From positions 129,973,960-130,037,959 of the forward strand of contig NC_058337.1 in the NCBI RefSeq assembly GCF_905475395.1: a stretch of 64,000 bases of DNA, read 5' to 3'. Positions within the stretch are counted from its first letter, which is position 1, and each line of letters opens with the position of its first letter. Shown piece after piece: positions 44,498 through 55,045 of the stretch. A program made the position numbers and the translations under genes. This stretch comes from Chrysoperla carnea (taxonomy: Eukaryota > Arthropoda > Insecta > Neuroptera > Chrysopidae). Below the pieces are notes generated by a model. That model had not been told where the DNA came from, made no database searches, and saw only the letters and a program-made list of their open reading frames with translations.

Positions 44498-46194
44498 AAT
44501 TTTATTACTAAACTCATGGAAAAGTTATAATAAATATAATAATATCAGTTATTAAAATATGTATATCATTTGGGTCGGTCGGATACAGATTTTCTGTTGC
44601 ATAATAGTTGAATATTATGCAACCGGTTTTTGATAATAATTCGAACCTTCGAACGAGGTTTTTATATCTATATTGTTTTCTTTGTTGACGTTTTCTTGAA
44701 TATCTCTGCTTTTATTGATCGGATTGAGACGAATAAAAGAAATCATCAGATTGTTATGAATTTATTCATCGACTTTGTCTGCTATCGAATCCTGAATTTA
44801 ATCTCAATACCTTAAGCAAACCGCTGAAACCTCATATTTTCAACTTTCTCTTATAAATTTTCGAAAAAAGAAGGAATTGTGTTGTACTTCTGGAAAAACT
44901 GTAACTTATGAACTTAAAAAAGGATGGTGAGTTTTAGCCCGATACATTATTTCAATTTTGGAATCGATTGAAAAAAAATAGCATTAGGTTTTTTTAAATG
45001 GCAGAAAGAAAATGAATAGTTCACAAATTCATTTTGATCCAAAAAAAAAAAAAATAACGCATGTTGACACTGTGATCATAATTAAGTTTAATTTTTTACG
45101 TAATTCGGCCTATTTACGGATCTTCATAGCGTAATAAATGACCCGGAAACAAGTGTTTTCAAGTATTAATGATACAAAATCTATGGTACATAACAAAAAA
45201 ATAATTTTTTACATTTTTTTAGAAGTCTCGATCTTTGACGTCATAAGCAGATGGATTGACACTATGATAATTAAATATAATGAATACAATTTTGGTGGGC
45301 GTGCTGGCAACCTTTAATTTTATTGCAAATGGATTTGTTTATATTAGTGACATGCGCTCCCACCAAAAAAGTTGATCCTTAAACTAAACATAATAAAACA
45401 AGTCTTTAACAAATACAAATCAAAGACTCTATTATTAACGAATTCTCGAAATCGTAATCATTATAAATAAGCCACTATTTTGTTGCTCGAAATGCCCAAC
45501 CATAGAATTTTTCAACTTACAAAAATGTGTCGTTCGAAAATATGAAAAAAAGTTGCCGCTTTTCGCCTCTGCCGGGGAGAAAAATAGTATAGACAACGGA
45601 AGCAAGTAAAGAATGTCTCCGATCTCACCTTTTGTCACCCTCGGTTGAATATGAGATCTGAGACATTCTTTACTTTAGCTCCCTAGATGTGTAATATACT
45701 ATTTGTGTTTGTTTGTTCATTTACTGTAAACTTCAGCCAAAACTTTTCCAAGTAGGAATAATAATAATGCAGTATCCAATCGTCCCGTAAAAATGGTATA
45801 AATTTCGCTCGGATTGATTTATAAAATTAAAATATTAAACATCACATTTGCTCAAATTTTTGTTTTTGTATTGGATTGTTTTTGATTAAAGAATGTTTTC
45901 GAATTTGGATAAAAAAAAAGTAATGTTTTATAAAAATTTTGCAAAGAAATATTTGTAACACTAAAAATAAAATATTATCACGAAAGTTTTTAAAATTTGT
46001 TTTCAATACATTATGGCTTTTATATTTTAATCTAAAATTCCTAATTTGTTTCCTATTTATCCTTTAGAAGGATTTGTTTGTTAAGTAAGAATGAGTTACA
46101 GAAAAATAATTATATAGCTTTTATTTTCATCATCAAATAGGGAAACAATTAGCCCTTTCGATTACAGTGATGCGAACAAATTAAAGAGTGAAAA
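44498..46194. other. AT-rich intergenic DNA; one hairpin inside
   Basis: Nothing gene-like. It contains the short inverted repeat at 45605-45675. Confidence 0.45.
45605..45675. repeat. Short hairpin with ~23 bp arms
   Basis: 'agtaaagaatgtctccgatc' (from 45605) pairs with 'gatctgagacattctttact' (ending near 45674), with a loop of about 25 bases and one or two bulges. Confidence 0.6.
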
Positions 46195-46610
46195 AAATTT
46201 CAGTTCCTATGTTTCTAACTTTGTGAATTAGAATTCTGTGCATATTTTCGCTTATTCAATTTACGATATGAAACGTTTAACTAATGCTCAACGTTCAAAT
46301 TTTTCACATGTTATACAAAAATAACAATTCTGTAAGAACTGTGTATAGACTTTTACGTGGAGATAAGAAAAGGCGTGTGTTTCAACGAAGCTTCCGTTCA
46401 ATCAAGAATTCGCCATGGGATTTGAGGGCCTTTGAAGAGTCTCATCTATATCAACAAACCTGCAACGTTGAAGCACCTAAAAGCTGCTAACATTCGTCAA
46501 ATTATAACCGAAATAACGCCCCAAAAGTTGTGAAAAACCAAAGAAAAAATTTTGGACGAATACACTGCTGCAGAAGATGTAGAGTCGGTCATTTGACTGA
46601 CATTATTAAA
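46195..46610 (+). pseudogene. Tc1/mariner-like transposase remnant (Rep-D), internally deleted
   Basis: The N-terminal block reads NNSVRTVYRLLRGDKK. The C-terminal block, in another frame, reads ATLKHLKAANIRQIITEITP and then CR-like and GGH-like residues decayed by stops. The DDE core is missing. The layout equals that of 13048-13450. A Rep-A copy begins about 30 bp downstream. Confidence 0.6.
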
Positions 46611-46641
46611 TGATGATTATTCGATTGAATATTCGATTAAC

Positions 46642-47208
46642 AACAAGTGAAAACAAACAATTGACTGAGTTAATTGTTAAAATACCATGCGTAGTCAGTG
46701 TTGATTTCTTTATCACATTACACATACAAACATGTGACACATACATAACTGTTAATCAAGTATAGTACATATTATAAAATTTCCGCCTAATTGGCGCCCT
46801 CACGGGTAAACAGTGATGTTTACGAAAAAATGTTTCAAACAAAAGTTGTTTAATTTTTGATAAGGAAAATTTTTTACAATTTAAACTTTTGTTCTATCTC
46901 TAACGGTTTACAAGATGGGTCCTACGGAACCAAGACCCAATTGACCTATGATGCTCATTTACGAACTCGACCTCACTATTTACGTCCTGAGTACGCTGTA
47001 AAAATTTCAGCTCGATGTCTTTTTTCGTTTTTGAGTTATCGTGTCCACAGACACGACGGACGGACGGACAGCCGGAAATGGACTAATTAGGTGATTTTAT
47101 GAACACCTATGACAAAATTTTTTTCCTAGCATCATTATTTTTAAGCGTTACAAACTTGGGACTAAACTTAATATACTATGTATATTTCATATATACATGG
47201 TATAAAAA
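46642..47208 (+). repeat. Rep-A dispersed repeat, full-length copy
   Basis: Nearly identical to 8124-8677 and 59327-59894 over its whole length. Small differences include 'gacacgacggacggacggac' in the short-repeat block. Confidence 0.85.
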
Positions 47209-48549
47209 TATAACTCAGATAATTTTACATTTTGTTTAAAAAAAATTAAAGGTAATAAACTCAATTTCATTTTGTAAGTTTGAAGGGTGCTATATCAATT
47301 ATCGTGGTACCCCTATCTGATAAAAAACCCAGTCAAGTTATCAATGATTTCCTAATTTTATAACCTGGTGAAACATTCTATTATTTAACTAGTGTTTTGC
47401 CAATTTTTAAATTTGTTTCTTATGAGCAGTAAGTTTGAAAATCTAATCGACATGATTGAATATATTGTTAATGCAATACGTTTTTCCGTTGAAATTAAAT
47501 CACGACTGACCGTCGTTAAAAGGGAATAGAGATTTGATTTCATAATAAATGCAAAACTAATTTTCATACATAAACAAATGACTTCGTACAAAGTATAAAC
47601 AGACACTATTACAAAACTGAACATGGCATTGCCTATAAAAACCATGGATTATTATACTAAATAATCCGAATAGGTAATTGCATTGGATATCACCTATGTA
47701 TGTACTGCATGTAAAAGTAAACGATTAAAATTTTAAGCTAGTGTTTTGTTGAATGCAAAAGGTATAATATTTACGAATTAATTTGTTTTGAAAATTCTCA
47801 ACGAATTGTTCTACACCTAAATGACACATGCCTAAAAAAAGGAAATTATAACGTTAGAAACTTCCATACAGGTTAAAGTTTTGTTTTCGCAAGTACTTTG
47901 AAAATATGGGCCATTCCCTGCAATAAAAATTGTCGCGTTTTAAATTATACACAAAAAAGTTCACGAACTTTTTTCCCTAGAATGAAAAATAGAATCCTAC
48001 TATTTCCTCCTCGAAAAGGCATATTCTAAACATTTTTTTGTGTTACTAGAAATAAAAGATTATGATAATTAACGTTAAAAGATGTAAAATTTTTAAAAAT
48101 ACTCATTTTTAAACCAAAAGATATTCATTTAGATAAAGTTGAAATTGCTAAAAATCTCAATTAAGAAACTTCCGTTCATATTTTTAATAAATAATTTTCA
48201 TACATTATTATATGAGCATAAATATGAGCGATTAGGTTTACTAATTAGTAGATTGTGATCTTTATTAAAGTTGAAATAAAATAAAAAATTGCAGATACCA
48301 TCAAAGTGCTTCTTGTATACTTTACCAGGGTAAAGTTTTTTTTTAATATTTACTAATTTATTTACAATTGCATTATAGTAGTGTGTTTTTTAGTTAAATT
48401 AAAAAAAATGCAGATAATTTAAAAACAAAAACTAACAACACTGTATTCCTTGAAAGGAAGTCAAATATTTACATTTTATTTATGAATATGGTAAAACATA
48501 GTAAAGGTATGTTATATGCTGGAGCAGATTAATATTAAATAACGAAATT
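47209..48549. other. AT-rich intergenic DNA, nothing recognised
   Basis: A minus-strand open stretch near 47385-47645 has a hydrophobic segment but no splice or homology support. Confidence 0.45.
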
Positions 48550-48905
48550 TAAAGGAACTACCGACATAAAATCAGGTCCGATCGATTCGCTTGTGATATC
48601 GTAGCTATTAAACCGATGAAACGATTTTTGTTTTTTTTGAAAGGTAATTTGATCGAGAGAGTTCTTAGATATGTTTCAAGAAAATCTACTCAGCCGTTCT
48701 AAGATTATCGGCTCATTTCTAGTTGTTTCGCGTATGGAACCCAAACTCGCCTTTGAAACATAGCGCGTTTGAATCGATCTAATTATCTATCAAACAAAGA
48801 AAAATTAAAATAGGTTTATCAGTTAAGAAACAACGATATCACAGACAGACATACAGATACACATATATACATATAGCACCCCATTTTAAGTCGGGGGTTA
48901 AAAAC
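48550..48905 (+). repeat. Rep-B dispersed repeat, copy 2
   Basis: Same order of blocks as 12262-12560: 'accgacataaaatcaggtcc', 'gatcgagagagttcttagat', 'cagccgttctaagattatcg', 'cacagacagacatacagata' and 'cattttaagtcgggggttaa'. The ends form a weak inverted pair (accgac / gtcggggg). Confidence 0.65.
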
Positions 48906-49904
48906 TGATGTACCAGAGAATTTCGCAACGCTATCAATTTCAAAATTCAATTTTTTTTTTATTCATTTCGTTAAGAGTGTGTTATTCTGGTTGGTTGTGA
49001 AGGTCGTTTCTAGAAAAAGTTCAATTAAGTCTGACATTTAAGATGGCTATGCGAATAGCATATCTAAACATGGTTTCCATGGAAACGATATATATGAAAA
49101 GGTGTAAATCTTGGTTCTGCGGAAATAACAAATCAGTCCTTTATGGGCAGTCATTGTGAACGGATGCAGTGGTAACATTAGTTGCTGAATTATTGTTACA
49201 TATATTTTTGTAAATATTTTTGAAAATAAAGATTATAATTAACATTAAAGTATAGCAAAGTTTTCAATAACTCCACCTAGTGGTGTTTTATTGTATCGAA
49301 TCTACGTTCTAGAGTACGAAAATTGTTTTTCTGTACTAGATGACGTCATCAAGTATAACATCCAAACAAATTGATTTTGAACTCAAATTTTTTATATTTT
49401 TTTATTGATTTTTCATGACGGATTTAATTTAACAGAGTCAGTATCCAGCAACGCCCGTACATATTTGCTGGTACAGGGGTGAGACACCAAGGTTTATGAT
49501 ATTCATATTCTCACTTGTAAATGACACCATGGTGTTTAATAGTAGATAGTAAATAATAAATTTATTTGATAGATATTGTATCGATATGTTTTTAGCAACT
49601 TTGTATTGGTACGATTTAGAAAACATGGTACAATTAATCTCAATTAGCTTAGAATAAAGATATAAGTTATAGATAGGATCTCTTGAAGATTTATCCTATC
49701 TTTGGGCAACATAGATCTGAATTGTGACGTTTAGTATACCAAAACTAAAATTTATACAAACTCAACGATAAAAATAGTTAGACATACAGGTACATTTCTA
49801 TATATACAATAATACGCTTCCATACCATTAATAGATACATATACTCACATATACACCTTTGATTATACAGGTAATATAGGTACACAATAATATATTCTTA
49901 CGCA
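48906..49904. other. AT-rich intergenic DNA, nothing firmly recognised
   Basis: 48979-49244 starts TGTTA and ends TAACA with a possible polyadenylation hexamer, a solo-LTR-like layout, but no target duplication was found. A TGACGTCA palindrome lies near 49342. Confidence 0.35.
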
Positions 49905-50375
49905 ACACTGCCCATACGTCATGGGTTGGGTAGAAACCGTGTGCCGCGCAGCGAATGATCGCGAGTATTATATTATTATATGTTTACTAGACTCTTATGG
50001 TCTGCAACGATGTTTATAGTTTAGCGGTTTAATATTTATTATTTTATCATGTAGTCTTTTTAGTGTAAATATCTCTGTTGTTGTTTTTTTAAGTTGTTGT
50101 GAGTTTTTTAAATATTTGGAACAAAAAATTAAAATTTTATAAAAAACGAAGAAAAAAAAGAAGAATTAAACCAAAAGAAATGAAATTATTAATTAAAACT
50201 AATTAATAAAACTTTTTTTAGTGAACAATGTTTGATTAATATTTAAAAACCACAGTTGTTACCAATTGTTTGTGTTTTAACTCTTAAGTGTTATATATTT
50301 AATTGGCGAATTAATTTTTTTAAAAGGTAATTTTTTTAAAATTAATTATTTACGAAAAAAAAAGATGCCATGGTG
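49905..50375 (+). promoter_or_regulatory. Possible promoter and first exon of an unseen gene
   Basis: A local island of CpG-containing sequence (49910-49975, 'gtgccgcgcagcgaatgatc') stands out in AT-rich flanks. About 400 bases later, 'aaaaagATGCCATGGTGG' is followed by GTATGAG, a plausible splice donor. If real, it would be a first coding exon of only four codons (MPWW) spliced to exons beyond a long intron. No downstream exon was found in the window. Confidence 0.2.
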
Positions 50376-50496
50376 GGTATGAGTGTAATGAAACCGATCA
50401 GTAATTTCCTGATGAAATAAATTATTGTTTTCATTGATAAATCTTTTTTGTGCTATCTTTCTAACCGAGAAATTCAATTTTTATGTCTGAATCAAT

Positions 50497-50690
50497 TGCA
50501 TTTCGTCTATAACGTGGTCATCGTCAGTATCAATTAGCTGATATTGAAATTTGAGTTGCTTGTCGCATTTTGGTCACTGCTTCGCTAATTCATTGCCAAT
50601 TAAGCAACGAGAAACGTATCTTTTAGGATAATAATGACTATATTAGCTAATTCGTACTGACGAAGACCACGTTGTAGTTGGAATACGTAA
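50497..50690. repeat. Inverted-repeat element with ~42 bp arms
   Basis: 'cgtctataacgtggtcatcg' plus 'tcagtatcaattagctgata' on the left pairs with 'tattagctaattcgtactga' plus 'cgaagaccacgttgtagttg' on the right, separated by about 95 bp. Looks like a MITE; no coding content. Confidence 0.65.
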
Positions 50691-51799
50691 TTATAAAAAC
50701 AAGATCCAGATATTGAGACGAATATAATAATTTTCTTCCAAGAAATGGACGTAATATTTCTTAAAATTATCACGAGAAACAAAAGTGTATTTTTAAGTTT
50801 CTAGAAAATTATTTTTAGAGTTCGAATCAGTTTTATTATAATATAAAAATCTTGATTTCCAATTTTGGTAATATTATTTCTTACATTTCAAGTAGAAATT
50901 AATTTATGTATTAGTTGTTTTCAATGGAAAATTTTTGTTAAATAGATGAATTTCTTCAAGTACTTGAAGATTAAGTTAAATCAAAATCGAACCCTTGTTT
51001 AATGAGGCATTGAAGTCTCCTGGACTTTTTTAATATTTAAGACGCTTTTGTATATGTTACTTTAATAAAAAATAATCTTGAATAATCTTTAAACTTTGAC
51101 CTGATGTGTAATAAATAAAATTATTGATAGAGAATCTTCAAGGAAATTTATTTTTAGATTTTAAATTTTTTCATCAATAATTTCTATCTACGCAGTTCTT
51201 AAATATTCGTAGATCTAGGAAGTGGATATTTTTTTTGGATTTTGATAACCGGTTGACATTTTAGAGTTTTTTTATGATAAAAAATGAAATATTGTTTGAA
51301 TTTTAAAGAAAATCTCTTTTATAAAACTATATATTTATGTGAATATTTTTCAAAATATCTACTTTATAATTTTCTAATCGACCTTCAATCTCTGGGAGTT
51401 TCAATTTCGTATATTTTAAATGATTTAAAAAAAAGATTATTCGTCTTATTTTTTTTAGCAATCCCGGAAAGGATTAAAAAATTTCAAAGCTTACGCATAA
51501 GCTATTCAATTCAAGCCTAGCTTTAAGGGTTGGTATATTTTAAAATTGAAAAATTTAGACTGTTGCAATTGTTATCTTACTTTTGTTGAATATAGTTTTA
51601 GGCTTAGTAAACAATAGGGCTATTTATTTACAAAATGATTCTTTTTTGTTTCGGACTGTTTTCAATTAAGTAAAGACATATATTATATCTTCTTTTCTGG
51701 TCAAAAAGCGCTGCTTGAAAAAGATAAAATATACTTAACTTTCTTAGGTTGAATAGTTTTTTGACAACTGTCCGAAACAAAAGCAAATCGATGAAAAGG
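50691..51799. other. AT-rich intergenic DNA, nothing recognised
   Basis: An open stretch on the plus strand at 51284-51520 is low-complexity AT-rich translation without family features. Confidence 0.45.
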
Positions 51800-51910
51800 T
51801 ATTGCTTTTGGCTTTCTATATGTTTGAAACTTTGGCCATTAGAATTCTGTGAATATTCCCGCTTGTTTGAAATGTGTATCTAATGTTCAAATTGTTTACT
51901 TGTTCTTCCG
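51800..51910 (+). pseudogene. Short 5' fragment of Rep-D transposase element
   Basis: 'tttctatatgtttgaaactt' to 'tctaatgttcaaattgttta' aligns with the beginning of the remnants at 13065 and 46200. The coding blocks are lost. Confidence 0.45.
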
Positions 51911-51924
51911 AAATATCTATAATC

Positions 51925-52380
51925 GTGAAAGTTTGGATGGATGGATGTTTGGTACTCAATCACGTCAGAACGGCTGAATGGATCTCAATGAAATTAGGCA
52001 CAGAGATAGATTATAGTCTGGAATAGCACATTTTTTATCCAGGTAAAATATATGATTCCCGTGGGATACATTTGTTTTAATTTTCCATAAAGCAAAAAAT
52101 CGACATGTTTTTTTTGCATATAGGTAGTGGTAGGTTTGTGGCCAGAAAATGACATGGGCTAATTTTTATCGTGGAAAAATTCACGGTTCCTATAGGACAG
52201 AATACAAGAACCATGTTTTTGAAAGGTTTTTTTCTTAAGAAGGTTTTCTTGATTAATTTATAGAGTAACGATAAAACCTCTCAAAATCCCTTTTAATCGC
52301 CAGTAAAACCACCCTCTTTGATCGCGGGTAACACCGCGGGGCACAGCTATTAATACATAGCTTAAACTTCTCTGTTCTTC
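51925..52380 (+). repeat. Degenerate dispersed repeat with conserved insect-type tail
   Basis: Contains 'cagaacggctgaatggatct', 'gaaattaggcacagagatag', 'attatagtctggaatagcac' and ends 'atcgcgggtaacaccgcggg' then 'gcacagctatt'. This order is common in non-coding portions of insect transposons. Class not assigned. Confidence 0.6.
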
Positions 52381-53370
52381 CACCAATTATATGAATCAAA
52401 GGGATAGGCTATCTTCCCGAGGAAACGGGACGGTTTTGAAAACGGAACAGTCAAATAATAGGAGAACGTTTGAAATAATTGAATGGCTTTGTTGCTTCTT
52501 TTAATATGAAAAGATGATTAAAAAAGACTATCTAGTTTAGATAAAAAAGGAGTTATCAATTTTAGAATTTTCTGAGATATCAAACAGAAATGATTTACCT
52601 AAGAGTTCATTGACAGTCCCTTTTGTTCTGAAATTTAACGCTATATACTTTTAAAAGATGAGTTATAAAATTACCCTTGAATTTTTAATAAATAATCTAT
52701 GTATTTATTTTTTTTAAATATATTTTATTTATTTGCGCATTTTATAAATAATTATCTAATGAATATTCATAAAGTTGGTCATGTGTAAAAATTTATGTAT
52801 TTTTCATACTCAAGAGACGATAAGAAATGTTTTTTTTTTTACATATGAGTGTTGTTAAAAAGTGCACTCTTATTGAAAATATCTACTTTTTATTCTTTGA
52901 AGTTTAATGATGGCTTACATGATATCAAGTGAAATAAATGTTTTGTATTATGAATTTTAATTGTGATTTACTTTTTTTTTTAAATTTAAAGGATGTCGAT
53001 ATTAAAAAAATGTAGCTCAATTCAGTAAATTTTTTTGTAAATGTGCAGTTAATCAGTCGCTAGCAAGGATATGAAGATATTAACAAGAGATTCAGATCAT
53101 TTTCTATATTTAGTCTACCATATAATCGATTTTTGATTTGGGATAAAACCATAAAAAATCGATTGCATGGAACAAAAAATATAAGAGATGCTCGGGCATA
53201 TTATTAGAATTGTCAACAAATATCAAAATTTTTCGCTTCTGGGTTTTCATCACTTAATTGATGAAAAATTCTTCAACCACGTTTTCTTCAACACTGATCA
53301 AGTTTAGAATATTCTGATAAACGTACACGTTTTAGTTTTCCTTCTCCTTCAGAACATTGTGATTGAATCT
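52381..53370. other. AT-rich intergenic DNA, nothing recognised
   Basis: No supported gene, RNA gene or repeat. Confidence 0.45.
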
Positions 53371-53624
53371 TTATTCTGAGTTATAAAGAGCCTAAATGGC
53401 CGAGCGGTCTAAGGCGCTAGTTTTAGAACGTTTGTCTATTTAGGCTTAGGTTGCGGGTCCGACTCCACCCACATCAAATATGTAATTGTAAATATGTTTG
53501 TAATTTAATAAATAAAGATTAACAAATAATGATGTGGGTGGCCTCTGTGATTAGACATGACTCGCAAAAACGGAGGTTAAACCCCCATTATTATTATATT
53601 ATTATTATTATTATTCTGAATTAT
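53371..53624 (+). mobile_element. tRNA-Leu-like SINE with target-site duplication
   Basis: The head (from about 53388) reads 'atggccgagcggtctaaggc', a near-perfect A box of tRNA-Leu type, and 'ggttgcgggtccgactcc' as B box. The anticodon stem does not pair, so it is not a functional tRNA. The body ends with 'gatgtgggtggcctctgtga', 'gaggttaaacccccatta' and an ATT-repeat tail. The flanks ttattctgagttat (53371-53384) and ttattctgaattat (53611-53624) form a 14 bp target duplication with one mismatch. Confidence 0.75.
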
Positions 53625-53759
53625 GCCGCAAAGAGTAGAATTTAGCACATTAAATTCTACAAAGCACTTTCATAAACGGATATTAACTTCAGATTTTTAC
53701 GTACTGATAACGGTTTGAGCCGTCGTTTCGGCATTTTTCAAATAAACATCCATGATAGT

Positions 53760-54050
53760 AAAGCAAAATTAAAACTGAAGGTCATTGAGGCTCAAAATTA
53801 GTGCGGAATTGTGGAAACAAAACGATGTTATCTCAGTTCTCAGTTACAGAGGTTAATGAATATAAAATTCACTCGCTCTCTCAGTTATAGAGGTAACTAT
53901 GGCGATTAAATCGAATGAACGAACCCCACATATAGAGGTTTGCCCATTAACAGAGGTAATTCACTGCTAAAGTGTTGGGACCTCAGCATGAGTTCCAGCT
54001 ATGGAGGTTTCTCATTTATCTAGGTCCCACTTAACCAAGTTTCACTGTAC
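53760..54050 (-). mobile_element. Pogo/Tigger-like MITE remnant
   Basis: On the minus strand it starts near 54047 with 'cagtgaaacttggttaagtg' and contains repeated 'cctctataactg'- and 'cctctatatgtg'-like motifs that echo the element at 24656. The other end is not clear. No reading frame. Confidence 0.4.
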
Positions 54051-54854
54051 CTACTGCAAAGTACAACACATGTTTATAGGACTATAAACTACAATGTTCT
54101 CCAAATATAAGGAATTCGACCTAGACACATTTTCCCTCAGTTTTGATTGAATATTATTTTTTTCAATGAAAAACAATGAAGATAAATAAAAATGCTATAA
54201 TTTAAATTGCCAATAGTTTTTTAATGAAAGTTTGAGACATCTGTTCTGAAAAATTCTAATGAATAATGAATGAATATGTATTACCTATGCATTATTCAAT
54301 GATTTAATTTAAAAAAATATGTTGTATGAACTTATTTGGGAATGTTTATTAATAAATTACGAGAAAAAAACATTTTTTTTTACACAGAATTTATTAATTT
54401 TTGTCTATTCTTAATATTTTTTTATATGAAATATTATAATATTGGTGGCTACTCAGATAGACGAGCATGTATGTATGTGAAAATGATTATTGGCCTATAA
54501 TAAAGACGATAGAATCATAGAGATCCAAGTAACTTTGTATATTTGTGAGAAAATCATGAAAACGCGATTTTAAGTATGTGAGGAAATTATTGGTCTTTGA
54601 TGGAAATATTTATAAAAATAAGTATTAACCATTGTTAGAATAATACCTTACTTGACTCATTTCCTTTATCTCCTATGGGAGCATAAGCCATCCAGAAGAG
54701 CTCTCCGCCTGTCCCTAAGTCGAGCAATCGTCTTCAGCTCGCCCCAATTTTTTTTTCACTTCCTTCGCTTCTCTCTCAATTGTCCTTTTCCATGTATGGT
54801 TGGAATAATGGTTAAACAATATTCGATTAAGAATGTACGAGTGTCAGTGCCATT
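54051..54854. other. AT-rich intergenic DNA, nothing recognised
   Basis: A short stretch at about 54655-54800 is less AT-rich and open on the plus strand, but it has no recognisable product. Confidence 0.4.
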
Positions 54855-55045
54855 TTGACGAAATGTAAGGAAAAATTTTTCAATATCTGGAGTAATTTTC
54901 AAAATATTGAAAATTGAAAATTTTGTTCATTGTTTAGCTTTCGATATTTCGAAAACCAAGGCGGATATCGAAAAATTGTATCATTATATATCGCCTACAT
55001 TCATGAAGTTATAACAAAATTTATCATCAAAGTTGAAAATAAGGT
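54855..55045 (+). mobile_element. Palindromic MITE-like element (Rep-C), copy 2
   Basis: 'ttttcaatatctggagtaat', 'tttcgatatttcgaaaacca' and 'aaggcggatatcgaaaaatt' match the core of the copies at 3411 and 62799. It ends 'gaagttataacaaaatttat' then 'catcaaagttgaaa', the arm seen alone at 9679. Confidence 0.55.

Noticed and set aside
47385..47645. Minus-strand exon of a chemoreceptor
   Set aside because: An 86-residue open stretch with a hydrophobic segment, but no receptor signature, no convincing splice sites and no partner exons.
48979..49244. Solo LTR (TGTTA...TAACA with a polyadenylation hexamer)
   Set aside because: No matching target duplication flanks it and no internal retrotransposon relative is present; the terminal pentamers alone are weak evidence.
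53388..53475. Functional tRNA-Leu gene
   Set aside because: The A and B boxes are good, but the anticodon stem does not pair, the 3' acceptor half is missing, and the sequence continues into a SINE tail flanked by a target duplication.
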